From contig CM030363.1 of the NCBI GenBank assembly GCA_017893485.1, positions 114,428,004-114,492,003 of the forward strand: a stretch of 64,000 nt of DNA. Direction: 5' to 3'. A program made the translations under genes and the position numbers. Each line of letters opens with the position of its first letter. Position 1 is the stretch's first letter. Positions 34,662 to 46,341 of the stretch are shown piece after piece. This DNA is from Hemerocallis citrina. Lineage: Eukaryota; Streptophyta; Magnoliopsida; Asparagales; Asphodelaceae. The notes beneath the pieces were generated by a model, which saw only the letters and a program-made list of their open reading frames with translations, was not told the origin of the DNA and did not search any database.

Positions 34662-35614
34662 CCCCCGATGAAGCAAAGTACGCTCTCAAGGAGATACATG
34701 AGGGAATCGGTGGGTGCCATATGGGAAGCATCTTGCTCGCGCGAAAGTCTTTGAACCACGGGTACTACTGGCCCACGATGTTGCAAGATGCCCTCGCCCT
34801 GGTGAAGAAGTGTGGCCCCTATCAACGGTTCTCCCCCGTGAAAAGGGCTCCGCAAGCAAACCTCCGTTCCATGGCCAGTCCGACCCCCTTTGCAATGTGG
34901 GGGATGGATCTAGTAGGCCCATTTCCAAAGGCAACGGGCCAACGAAAGTTTCTCATAGTGGCAATAGATTACTTCACGAAGTGGATCGAGGCCGAGCCAT
35001 TAGCCACGATCACCGAGCAGCAGACCCAACAGTTTTTCTGGAAGAACATCGTCTGCCGGTTCGGGATCCTACAGGTGCTCATTACTGACAATGGGACTCA
35101 GTTCGCGGGTAAACATTTCCGAAGGTTCTGTGGAGATCTCGGGATCCAGCAGCATTTTTCTTCAGTATGCCACCCGCAGTCAAATGGTCAGGCCGAGAAT
35201 GCGAACCGGACAGTCTCAAAAAGCGACTCGATAACTCTTCCAAGGGGTTATGGGTCGTTGAGCTTCCGAGCGTTCTCTGGGCCCACCAAACCACAAAGCG
35301 GATCCCCACGGGAGAGTCGCCATTCAGTCTGACATACGGCACGGAGGCCGTCATTCCCCTGGAGATCGGGATTCCTTCACCCCAGATCATAGCCTTCGAT
35401 GAAACAAGCAACTCTGCACAGCTATGAGCCGACCTGGACCTCATAGACGAGGTCAGGGAGAAGTCCGCCATTAGAAGGAACATCTACCAACAGAGGATCA
35501 AAAGGTTCTACAACAAAAAGGTACGTCCCACCGACATCAAGCTCGGAGATATCGTCCTCCGGAAGCTGGCGGTATCCAACCCCAGCCAAAAAAGGAAACT
35601 GGCTCCAAACTGGG
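34662..35614 (+). pseudogene. Integrase of retroelement B, interrupted
   Basis: It contains HEGIGGCHMGS, but the fourth zinc ligand is lost: KKCGPYQRF against KKCGPCQRF in A and C. D,D,E residues are visible (MWGMDLVGPF, LITDNGTQF, GQAENANR). Frames shift near 35215, and a TGA lies at 35425. The nested element at 35615 splits the C-terminal part after RKLAPNW. Confidence 0.88.
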
Positions 35615-36126
35615 TGTAGCGCCCCGATTTCCGATACCAGGAAACCGAGACACGAGCCAAGATCTTTTCTTCAATTAGTCACAATACACGGAAAAAATCA
35701 GGAGAATTTAAAACTTTTTATTCAATACGCAAGTGTTACAAATCTGAATACTGTACAACTGTAATATTTTACAATGGAGTTACAATATTGCCTTTACATT
35801 TCTAAGTATTACAACTTTCACATCTTACATCAGAGTACCTCTCACTTAACAGATAATCAATACATATACTGCAGCGGAACTAAAACATAATATTGACTCC
35901 TTGCTTTCCTGGCCTTGAGTCCTCTTGAATCTCGCCTTTGTACTTCGGCGATCCAGTACCTATGGAAGTAGGGACGTCAGTATTCACTGACGCTTAAAGG
36001 CTGATCATATAGCAGCGAATCTTCCAAACAATATACACAATATAGCAATAGTGTTGGTGTAGTTTAAGTGTTCGTGAGTGCTATGACTAGACTCTAATGC
36101 GATACTTAAAATAGAACTAATTATAC

Positions 36127-37030
36127 ACAACCCGTTCCTGACAATACTCCATGACTCTGTGAGGTTGCAGAAGGGGTCAAGTCCCCCTATGCAGTCTGCT
36201 TATGGTGTCTCCGTTTTCCACTACTACCCGGCATGCTGGACCTCACTCAAACAAGGTTGCAGGTGCGGTCTAGTTCCGCCACTGCAGTCATATAGTGATG
36301 TCCATGGTTGCCACTATTGCCCAGTGTATCGGGCCTTAATCCAAAATCCAAATCATAGGGTTTCGCAAGCGCAGGGCTGCGCGAAGCCTACCCTGTGGCA
36401 CCCTCTGGGGTATCGCAAGCGCAGGACTGCACAATGCATCCTGTGGCACCCCAGCCACGGCATTTCAGGAATTAACAGAGCGAGATACGTAATCCGTGTC
36501 CTCAACCTGTGAGATGGCACCGTACGTATCCCTTTGACGGGATGCTTCCTATTCTAATGTCAGCAAGTCTCCGAAAGTAACATGCAGCCCATAAATACAT
36601 GCGACTCCATCTCAAGCCGTTTCTCCATATATAGGGATTGAACCCGCGTTATGAATTCTAATTGTACACAACCTGTTCCTGACACCTACACGTGACTCGC
36701 GAGGCTGCAGATGTGGTCATGTGCCACTGTTGCATTTCGCCCGTGGTGTCTATGTTCCCACCGCGACCCGGCTAACCGGACCTCACTCAAATTAGACGAT
36801 CCCAACGTATCGGGCGTCATTCCAAAAATCACACTATAGAGTTTCGCAAGCGCAGGGCAGCGCGAAGCCTACCCTGTGGCACTCTCTGGGGTATCGCAAG
36901 CGCAGGACTGCACAATGCATCCTGTGGCACCCCTAGCCACGGTACTCCAGGAATTAACAGAGCGAGATACGCAACCCGTGTCCTCAACTTGTGAGACGGC
37001 ACCGTACGTATCCCTTTGACAGGAAGGCAC
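36127..37030. repeat. ~500-bp tandem duplication inside the nested LTR
   Basis: The block from ACAACCCGTTCCTGACA (36127) recurs from 36668, and GTTTCGCAAGCGCAGGGC (36359) recurs at 36839. Within each copy, GTATCGCAAGCGCAGGACTG is a shorter echo. Confidence 0.85.
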
Positions 37031-37499
37031 AACCCTGTACACCACCTATGATCTGCCTCAAGGGACGAGTTAGTGTAAGGGGCCCCCTACAACTGACCCT
37101 TCTCTCCCGGCAAAAGGGTTTAAGTAAACCGATCCTTATAAGTCACTATCCTAGTGATGTCCCTGACTCGAACGATCCTAGGAATGACAACATTATAACA
37201 CAACGTGCTAGGTCTTAAATTAGGCTTCGCAAGACAACTCTACTAGGCCGCTCAACCTAGACTTACCAGAATCCCTCGGAATCTGGTTTATGGCTCATCG
37301 ATCCAAGACTTTGGCTGTGCGAGTATACACGCATGCCGCTACCCTAGACTTGGATTCTGTCTATACTCCGGTCCTCGATTAACCTACCCTGGTTAAGATT
37401 CGACGGTACCCAAGGAGTGACTCCTCCACAGTTACTTAGGGTAGACATCATATGTCTTGATGGTCGATAGCCCTTAGGGTGGTAACATCACCCTAGACG

Positions 37500-37770
37500 A
37501 GCACAACTAACTGTGTACTAGCTAACAAGCTATACACGAGTAATAGCCACATACGAGCCAACTAAGCTACGCATGAAACAACAACTACCTACGAGCCAGG
37601 CGGGCCTCGTAGGAGACAACCACGTACATACCGGCCAAATAAGCCGCGTATGAGACCAACAGCTTCGTACGGGCCGGTCGGGCCGCGTACGGGACAACCA
37701 CCTACATACGAGCCGACTAAGCTACGTATGAGACCCACAGCTACATACGGGCCAGTCGAGCCACGTACGA
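37500..37770. repeat. TACGAGCC/GGCCGCGTA interspersed repeats
   Basis: Words such as ACATACGAGCCGACTAAGC and GGGCCGGTCGGGCCGCGTA alternate at about 66-bp spacing. Confidence 0.7.
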
Positions 37771-38589
37771 GCACGACCGTGTGCAAACAACCATACAGGT
37801 AATCAATCTTAGAAGCAACCAAACGTGCTTACTAACAAACTTAATCTTCTATTGTTAGAAGCAACAGAAGAATCTACTAATATTCTATGGTCGGTATTCC
37901 ACTAAGGAAGGATCCGAAGGCGACCTAACGGCCTTTATCGGACCAACTATCACTAGTGGTCTTCCCAATCCTTATTACTTCAACCTATAGCGCCTTAAGT
38001 TTGGCATACAATTACAAGCAGCTTCCTACGACAATCAATCATATAACACAACCACCATGATACTCCTATGTATGAATGTGATTAATGCTTATGCTTACAT
38101 TGAGCTCAAGCATGAAAATCACTAACGACCTTAAACATAAAATCCTCTATAGTCAATCGTAGGTTACCAATTGAGCATGGAAGCCTACTACTTATCATAA
38201 CCAACCACCACCCAACTAAGCAATATTCCAAGGTATAGTAGGTAGTCCTAACACTACTCCTACAACATTCTAAGCAAGTATTACTCTCGCATGGTATAGA
38301 ACCCCACATAAATCACTACAACTAGCTATGGGTAGTTTCTTTACTTTAAGCATGAACATCATAGTATGGGTATTCTTAACTTAACATGATTAATAATTAG
38401 CATGATACCTACTTACTTAGCATAAGTCATGATCATCTACTAACATAACATACACTTCTCTACCATTTATCTAACATGGTATACAATTTGCATACAATTT
38501 AAACTAGCATGATATGCAAAGTACTTACAATTAAGCTAGTATGGTATATCGCTTTCCAACAATTAAACTAGCATGGTATATGATTCCAT

Positions 38590-39665
38590 CATGGATCCTA
38601 CAACACTCTAGGCACAATAAAAATTTATCCACACATGGTAGGAAACTCTTGGATTGAATCCTACACATTCTAAGCCTAACTAAGTCACTAAACATAATAG
38701 GAAACTTTAGGAATGAATCCTACAAAATTCTAGCATAAGTGAGTTACTAAACATGATAGGGAAAGAATCCTACAACATTACCAAGCATGATAGGAAAAGA
38801 ATCCTACAACATTCTAAACGTTAAGCATGGTAGGATATTTTTAGGAAAAGTCCTACAACATCCTAAACATAAAGCATGATGGGATAATTTTATTAAACAT
38901 CCTACAACTAATTAAGCATAGAATCATGGTAGGATATTTTTAGCAAAGTCCTACACTAACTAAGCATGAACATGGCTTCTAATTATTTTTAGAAGCAAAG
39001 CTACAACTAACTAAGCATGGTAAACATGGTAGGATATTTTTTTTAGCAAAAGTCCTACAACCTCCTAAACATAAAGCATGATGGGGAAAACATCCTACAA
39101 CTAATTAAGCATGAATATGGCTTCTAACATTTTTAGAAGTAAAGCTACAACTAACTAAGCATGGTAAACATGGTAGGATATTTTTCAAGCAATCCTACAA
39201 CTAACTAAGCATGGATATGGCTTCTAATTATTTTTAGAAGCAAAGCTACAACTAACTAAGCATGAATATGGCCTCCAATTATTTTTAGAAGCAAAGCTAC
39301 AACTAACTAAGCATGGTAAACATGGTAGGATATTTTTCAAAGCAATCCTACAACTAACTAAGCATGGATATAGCTTCTAACATTTTTAGAAGTGGTCCTA
39401 CAACATTAGTAGCATAAAAAATGGCTTCTAACCATTTTTAGAAGTGGTCCTACAACATTAGTAGCATAAAAAATGGCTTCTAACCATTTTTAGAAAAGAT
39501 CCTACAACATGTGAAACATGAACATGGCTTCTAAATATTTTTAGAAGTAGTCCTACAATATTAGAAGCATAAATATGGCTTCTAATTATTTTTAGAAGCA
39601 AAGCTACAACATTAGAAGCATGAATATTGCTTCTAAATATTTTTAGAAGCAATCCTACAACACTT
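38590..39665. repeat. Degenerate ~35-70-bp repeats with AGCATGG and TCCTACAAC
   Basis: Dozens of copies of TCCTACAAC, AAGCATGGTAGGATATTTTT and GGCTTCTAANNATTTTTAGAA in changing order, an expanding satellite-like field. Confidence 0.8.
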
Positions 39666-39885
39666 TACCACTACTACTACTTTATTCACAACAAAATCAC
39701 AACATACAACTATCTATTACTACTACTTCATTCACAATAAAATCACAACATACAACTATCTATTACTACTACTACTTTCACAATAAAATCACAACATACA
39801 ACTATCTATTACTACTACTACTTTCACAATAAAATCACAACATACAACTATCTATTATTACTACTACTTCATTTTATTACATACT
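39665..39885. repeat. ~50-bp repeat, ACAACTATCTATTACTACTAC
   Basis: Four copies with a short TAC microsatellite inside, each followed by AATAAAATCACAACATACA. Confidence 0.85.
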
Positions 39886-39954
39886 ACTACTTATTATTTA
39901 GCATACTACTACTTAGTTGCTTACTAACCTTATTATCACTAGTGATAAAGAAAA

Positions 39955-40310
39955 GGTCATTTTTATTTTACTTTACTAAAGAAAAGATCTTTTTAATTAA
40001 TTACAACTAGTGATTTAAAATAAAAGAAAGATCTTTTTGTTAAGTTACAACTAGTGGTTAAATAAAAAAGAAAGATCTTTTTATTAAGTTACAACTAGTG
40101 ATTAAATAAAAGAGAAGATCTTTTTATTAAGTTATAACTAGTGATTAAATAAAAAGAAGATCTTTTTATTAAGTTACAACTAGTGATTAAATAAAAGAGA
40201 AGATCTTTTTATTAAGTTATAACTAGTGATTAAATAAAAAGAAGATCTTTTTATTAAGCTACAACTAGTGATTAAACGAAAAGAAAATCTTTTTAATTAT
40301 TTCTACCACT
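39955..40310. repeat. ~42-bp repeat with AAGATCTTTTT
   Basis: About seven to eight copies of AAGATCTTTTTATTAAG followed by TTACAACTAGTGATTAAAT. Confidence 0.88.
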
Positions 40311-40780
40311 AGTGTTTAGTAAAGAAAGGAAAGATCTTTTTGATTATTACATTAGTTCAATCAAGTCCTACAACCAACAATGGTTGTATTGTTCAACAAT
40401 ATGCAATATGTATGGTTCCATATCAAGTCCTACAACCTTACATGGTTGTATGCAAAAGTTATGTGTATGTATCTTTTTAGTCCAAGTAGTTAACAACGTT
40501 CAAATGAGAAAACTCATACAACCACACCACTACAAAGTAACCATACCAAAAGAAAAATAAACAAGAGGGTAAGAAGAAGAAGAACATCAAAACCATCATT
40601 CAAATAAACAAACAAACAAACAAACATACAAACAAGGAAAGCATGAAAAAACCCCCACCTTGTTTCTTTCTTTGATGGAAGAACTAGCTAGCTACCTTCT
40701 CCTTCCCCTAGCTTTTTAGAACTCCTAAGAACCCTACAATAAAACTCTCTTTTGTTAGTATGAAACCTCTCTTTCTTTTC

Positions 40781-40811
<31 letters not shown>

Positions 40812-40813
40812 TT
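40781..40813. repeat. (CTTT)8 microsatellite
   Basis: Uninterrupted CTTT run just downstream (minus strand) of the TATA-like box, in the presumed transcribed leader. Confidence 0.95.
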
Positions 40814-41397
40814 GTTTTCTAAAATGAGAGAAGGAGGAGAATGAAGGGCTATTTATAGAAGGAGATGGGAGGTGGTAAGTGCACCACATGGCACAAAATA
40901 ACCCCAAAACAAGGAGGTAGGATTGGGGGGAGGTGTTATGTGAGGGAAAATTGATGTGGAGGAGGGTTTGTTCTAGAAGAATTCTTAACCTTCTTATGTA
41001 AACTTAACCTAGGTTAAACCTCCTAATCAAATCCTTAACCATCCCTACTAGGTTATAGCAAGTTGTCCAAAATATACAACACATAATTCGTATAATGCAC
41101 TAATCGACATACTACTCGCACGTGCGCATATATGTCTGTATACCGGAAAATCTTTGCATAATCCGCATAAAAATAATTAAATCTTGGAAATAATAATAAA
41201 ATAAATTTTATTATTAGTTCGGAAGATCACGGTATCAATTTGATACAATACGGATATATACTGGCCGATATCTGGATACAGATAGTGTCTAGGAGCAAAC
41301 CGGGTAAAAATCTCCAAAATGTTTTAATTTTGGAATTAAAACAAAATAATAATAAAATATCAATTTATATACGGTAATATCCGTCCGGGATATTACA

Positions 41398-41530
41398 CTG
41401 GGAGGGCCCATACAAGGTATCGGGGGTCGTACGCCTGAGCACGTACCACCTAACCGATCCAGAGGGCAACGCTATCAAAAGGCCCTGGAACGCAGAGCAC
41501 CTCATCGAATTCCTAGAAGGGGAGGGTTAG
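41398..41530 (+). pseudogene. C-terminal end of integrase of retroelement B
   Basis: After the nested element it reads EGPYKVSGVVRLSTYHL and RPWNAEHLIEFLEGEG to a TAG at 41528. Matches the tails in A (16421) and C (62640). It fixes the 3' end of pol. Confidence 0.88.
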
Positions 41531-41659
41531 CCTCTACGGCCCGTGTAAAATTATTAAGGATGTAATTGGCACGTCGTTCCTTGTTTTTTGTAAAGTTCAA
41601 ATATATTGTAATTATGCCAGCTTCCTTAAAACAAGTTTTGGCTTCGTGTTAGTTCCCAT

Positions 41660-42345
41660 TAAAAACATGTCTCGAGCTCGATGCTCGGATAACACCGCGA
41701 GCCAGAAAAGCTTCTCCTATACGCTTAGAGCTCTACACTTGGATAACACTGTGAGCCAGAAAAGCTTCCCTTAAAAGCTTAGGGCTCAGCGCTCGGATAA
41801 CACCGCGAGCTAGAAAAGCTTCCTTTACAAGCTTAGGGCTCGACACTCGGATAACACCGCAAGCCAAAAAAGCTTCCCTTACAAGCTTAGGGCTCGGCGC
41901 TCGGATAGCACCGCAAGCCAGAAATGCTTCCCTTACAAACTTAGGGCTCGGCACTCGGATAATCCCGCGAGCCAGAAAAGCTTCCCTTACAAGCTTAGGG
42001 CTAGACACTCGGATAACACTGCAAGCCAGAAAACCTTCCCTTACAAGCTTAGGGCTCGGCACTCGGATAACCCCGCGAGCCAGAATAGCTTCCCTTACAA
42101 GCTTAGGGTTCGGCACTCGGATAACACCGCGAGCCAGAAAAGCTTCCCTTACAAGCTTAGGGCTCAGTGCTAGGATAACACCGCAAGCCAGAAAAGCTTC
42201 CCTTAAAAGCTTAGGACTCAGTACTCGGATAACACCGCGAGCCAGAAAAGCTTCCCTTACAAGCTTAGGGCTCGGCACTCGGATAACACCACGAGCCAGA
42301 AAATCTTCCCTTACAAGCTTAGGGCTCGGCACTCGGCTACACACG
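41660..42345. repeat. ~57-bp array in B, pol side
   Basis: About twelve units containing AAGCTTAGGGCTCGGCACTC, GGATAACACCGCGAGCC and AGAAAAGCTTCCCTTACA. It is the reverse-strand counterpart of 16040-16290 in A. The long minus-strand frame across it is a repeat artefact. Confidence 0.92.
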
Positions 42346-42349
42346 TACT

Positions 42350-43870
42350 GTCGACCCCGAGTAAGTCTGTGGCTTTCTTCAAAGCTGCTCGACCGATACG
42401 CTCGGCGACTATGTTCAGCTACGCCCATTATCGGCTTTCTCCCCGGTGTGGGGGCTCGACATCTGCCTCTAGCATGGTTTGGGATTCTTCAAGCCCATCA
42501 ACCGATGCGCCCGATAGCAACTGCCAGCTACACCCGTACCGTCTTCCTGAGAACATGTGTGGGGGCTCAGCATCTGCCCCTAGCATGGTTTAGGCTTCTT
42601 CAAGCCCATCAACCTATGCGCACGGCGGCAACTGCCAGCTACACCCGTACTGTCTTCCTGAGAACAAGTGTGGGGGCTCGTCGTCGACCACGAGTAAGGC
42701 CGTGGATTTCTTCAGAGCCACTCGATCGATATGCTCGGCGACTACGTTCAGCTATTCCCATTACTGGCTTTCTCTCCGGTGTGGGGGCTCGGCATCTGCC
42801 CCTAGCATGGTTTGGGCTTCTTCAAGCCCATCAAGCTATGCGCACGGCGGCCAGCTACACCCGTACCGTCTTCCTGAGAACAAAAGTGGGGGCTCGTCGT
42901 CGACCCCGAGCAAGGTCGTGGCTTTCTTCAAAGCCACTCGAACGATACGCTCGGCGACTACGTTCAGCTATGCCCATTACCGGCTTTCTTCCTGGTGTAG
43001 GGGTTCGGCATCTGCCCCGAGCATGGTTTGGACTTCTTCAAGCCCATCAACCTATGCGCATGGCGGCAACCGCTAGCTACACTCGTACCGTCTTTCTGAG
43101 AACAAGTGTGAGGGCTCGTCGTCAACCCCGAGCAAGGTTGTGGCTTTCTTCAATGCCACTCGACCGATACGCTCTGCGACTACGTTCAGCTATGCCCATT
43201 ACTGGCTTTCTCCCCGGTGTGGAGACTCGGCATCTGCCCCTAGCATGGTTTGGGCTTTTTCAAGCCCATCAACCTTTATGCACGGCGGCAACCGCCATCT
43301 ACACCCGTACCGTCTTCCTGAGAACAAGTGTGGGGGCTCGTCGTCTATCCCGAGCAAGGCTGTGGATTTCTTCAAAGCCACTCGACCGATACGCTCAGCG
43401 ACTACGTTCAGCTACGCCCATTACCGGCTTTCTCACCGGTGTGGGGGCTCGGCATCTGCCCCTAGCATGGTTTGGGCTCCTTCAAGCCCATCAACCTATA
43501 CACACGGCAGCAACCACCAGCTACACCCGTACTTGAGAACAAGTGTGGGGACTCGTCGTCGACCCTGAGCAAGGCCGTGGCTTTCTTCAAACCCACTCAA
43601 CCGATATGCTCGGTGACTACGTTCAACTACGCCCATTACCGGCTTTCTCCCCAGTGTGGGGGCTCGGCATCTGCCCCTAACATGGTTTGGGCTTCTTCAA
43701 GCCCATCAACCTATGCGCACAATGGCAACTGCAAGCTACACCCATACCGTCTTCCTGAGAGCAAGTGGTGGGGCTCACCGTCGACCCCGAGCAGGCCGTG
43801 GCTTTCTTCAAAGTTACTCGACCGATACGCTAAGCGGCGACCGTCCACCACGACCACTTCAGCAAAGTTT
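42350..43870. repeat. ~222-bp array in B
   Basis: Anchors CCGTCTTCCTGAGAACA near 42537, 42647, 42868, 43089 and 43310 give a period near 221 bp (with one half-length step). Equivalent to the 224-bp arrays of A and C, on the other strand. The 362-codon frame inside is not a gene. Confidence 0.9.
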
Positions 43871-43944
43871 TTAGTAAGGTTTAGGGCGCCCGCCTTCGGC
43901 AAATGCCCTGAGCTTCGAGTCATTGTTTGACCCTCCTTTCACCC

Positions 43945-44130
43945 GCGAGCAACTCGGGGTTTGTAGCTTTCAAAAGCCAAAACCCCGAACTGTTGAAGGG
44001 CGGCAGGGGAGCCACCGACTAAAGGCTCTCTCCGATCCTCCGAGCCTCCGAATCAATTGGTCGCCCACCACTCACTAACGAACAACCCGGGGTCTTAGGC
44101 CCTCAAGGCCAAAACCCTGAATTATTCGAG
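43945..44130. repeat. Large imperfect hairpins in B
   Basis: Two inverted repeats, 43950-43995 and 44080-44129, with ACTCGGGGTTT/AAACCCCGA-type stems, equivalent to 10680-10730 in A and 57979-58175 in C. Confidence 0.7.
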
Positions 44131-44574
44131 GGAGATTGGTGCACCACCAATTCAGAGCCCTCAGACCAAAGTTCTAATTTTGGGGCGCCCGCCTTCGGCA
44201 AGCACCCAAATCGAATGGTAGATCAGCCAATCTCAATTCCTGACCACCAACAAGGAGCGGAGGGGGGTTATATTGCCCCCTGAGAAGCACAGTTATTGCA
44301 TCTGGGAAGCCCAAATGGCGGAAGGCAAAACGTCGCCATTAATGCTCACCGAGAGGTGAAATGCCATGGATTATGCATCGCCTGCGCAAAGTCATTGTGT
44401 GGTTTTTCCGCCTCGGCGGCGACCCCTTTTTCAAGGCCGAGCCCGGCAACAATTCCCACTCAATGGAATTATCAAGATTAAAGAAGTCGGGAGTCTATTT
44501 TTATTATTACTCATCGCTCACCCGTAACGATGGCACGAATACAATGAAAAGCTTACAACTCATTCGCACTCGGC

Positions 44575-45076
44575 TTAAAACTCAAAGTCGGCGCTTCCTT
44601 CGGGCTCCCTCTCTCGCTCGGTCGGCCTGACCGGGGAAGGCTCCCTCGCCACCGAGCTTCTTGCATCATCAGACTGGGCCCCCTCCAACAAAAAGGTCGG
44701 AGACGGTCCTAATACCAAATTGCTCGCCTCCTCGACCAAACCGGTGCATAGCAGAAGATTCAACCTACAAATCTCCAACTCCTTCTCAACTATGGCCTCA
44801 CGAAGAAAAGACTCCGAAGCCGACCGCCCACTAGAGGCATCCGAAATCGACCAGTCCGTCTCGATTACCAAGCAATCCCGGTCGGCTATGGCTTTCCTCA
44901 GACGAGCGACCTCCAAGCCGAGCTCCCTGGACTTGTTCATAAAATAATTCATTATGGCTTCTAGGTCCGGAGCCTTTTTTTCGTTGGCGAGCCAAAGCTA
45001 CCTCCATGGCCTCCGACCCAGTACAGATCAAGGAGTCCTCGGCAGAAATAGGGTCGGCACCATGGACCCCATGCAT
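44575..45076 (-). pseudogene. Candidate exon 4 of the antisense gene in B
   Basis: It starts after the acceptor-like TTTTTGATAG with MHGVHGADPISAED, shifts frame at an A run near 44970, then reads MNYFMNKSRELGLEVARLRK ... VEKELEICRLN to a stop at 44575. It is a coiled coil of the same type as A 9622-10119 and C 56921-57418. Confidence 0.55.
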
Positions 45077-45734
45077 CTATCAAAAAGACGGGAAAATAAC
45101 AAGTCACAAAAGAGACTAAAGAAGCACAAATCATGGAGCATCGGCCAAAAAGTTATCTTTCATTAGTTTCAAAATTTTGGTGCTACAAAATGCGGTGGCC
45201 AGTCCACGCGAGGCACTTACGAAAATCAAAAAATAAGAAAAAAAGGAGACCTAAACTATTCTTGAGGGGGGGGGGCGGTGGCACCTCTTCTTCAGCCGGG
45301 TCGCCCCCGACCTCCTCTTAGCGAGGATCCTCCATCTCCTCGCCACCGAGTGTTATCGGATGCTCGGGCTGCCAGTTGTAGTGGATGTGGTCGACCATCT
45401 TTTTTGGATAGATCAACCGGAAGTGCTCCTTGGCCCTGTCATAGTCCTCGTCCTGCGCCATGATCAAGGCATCCGCCATAGCGATCTCCGCCTCCTCCAT
45501 GGCCTTCCATGCCTTCTCAGCTTCGACCCAGGCCTTCTCATGGAGGCGGTCCATATCCTTATGGTGCTCCATTATCGAGACCAGTTGGGCCTCATGGACG
45601 GCCTCCATGCTTCGAGCCTCCTTCAGCTCGTCCGTCACCTTGTTCAGCTCGTGGAGGTACTTCTCCGCGTTCCTCCTCTCGACGAGGATCTCCTTCTCCA
45701 AGCACTTCTGAAAGTGCTGCCTGTGAAGCATCGC

Positions 45735-45803
45735 CTGTCCGAGGAAAGAAAGGTTAGAAAAAATCCTAGAATCTAAACTCAGTGCAAAAATACAAGCACT
45801 CAC
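45735..45803 (-). other. Intron 2 of the antisense gene in B
   Basis: CTCTCG|GTGAGTGC ... CGGACAG|GCGATG, 69 bp, phase 0, no in-frame stop, so it can be read through. Confidence 0.8.
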
Positions 45804-46269
45804 CGAGAGCTGCGCTTGAGACCATCGCATGAAGGCCATCTCAGACGTCTGCATCGCGATCGCCATACGATCTCGTTCAGTGGCGATGTTCCTGACCAAC
45901 TCAATGGACACGGGACCCTCGAGAAGGGAGTCCCCAGCAAGAATCGACCAATCAGGGGCATGCGGCCTAAGCCCCTGTTGTCCCACCATCTGTGCGGCTG
46001 TGGGCCGACGTGGGGGAAGCCACTGCTCCGGGACCTCGGAGGTTTTCTTACTGCCCGAACTTCCCCCTTCCTTAGATGCCCTCGGCGTGTGGTGGTGCTT
46101 CTTGGATCTCTTCGGGGACGGCTCCATGGCCTCCGAAGTCGGTCCCTTGCTGGACCCCGTGCCCTGAGCAGCCGCCGCATCCTGCTTCGCCTTCTTCTTC
46201 TTTTCTGCCCTCCTCTGGATGGCAACTCCAACAAGGCCCTCATGCTGTCGAGCTGATTGGCCGTCATCT

Positions 46270-46341
46270 CTGCAAAATAGAAGAAGAGAGGTTAACGTTA
46301 ACACGAAGGCAGAAAGACAAAAATTCAGAACAAAAACATAC
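46270..46341 (-). other. Intron 1 of the antisense gene in B
   Basis: CCTA|GTATGT ... TTTTGCAG|AGATGACG, 72 bp, phase 1, at the same position as in A and C. Confidence 0.75.

Larger units (their letters stand above)
35615..41397 (-). mobile_element. Nested 5.8-kb solo-LTR-like element, rich in tandem repeats
   Basis: TGTAGCGCCCCGATTTCC at the left, CCGGGATATTACA at the right, with a perfect duplication CTGGG (35610-35614 and 41398-41402). No coding sequence. On the minus strand CTATAAATAG (40849-40858) is followed by ACAAG|GTGGGGGTT (40658/40659), the same layout as in the elements at 29048 and 58426. Most of the interior is decayed repeats. Probably a solo LTR in minus orientation. Confidence 0.75.

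Noticed and set aside
41733..42428. A 231-codon minus-strand frame of SPKLVREAFLARGVIRV-type repeats
   Set aside because: Product of the 57-bp array (19 codons per unit), not a protein gene. The frames at 48261-49083 and 4968-5962 are of the same kind.
42448..43536. A 362-codon open frame on the plus strand
   Set aside because: It lies wholly in the ~222-bp tandem array; the frame stays open because the repeat period is near a multiple of three. The protein is a repeat of itself without a domain.
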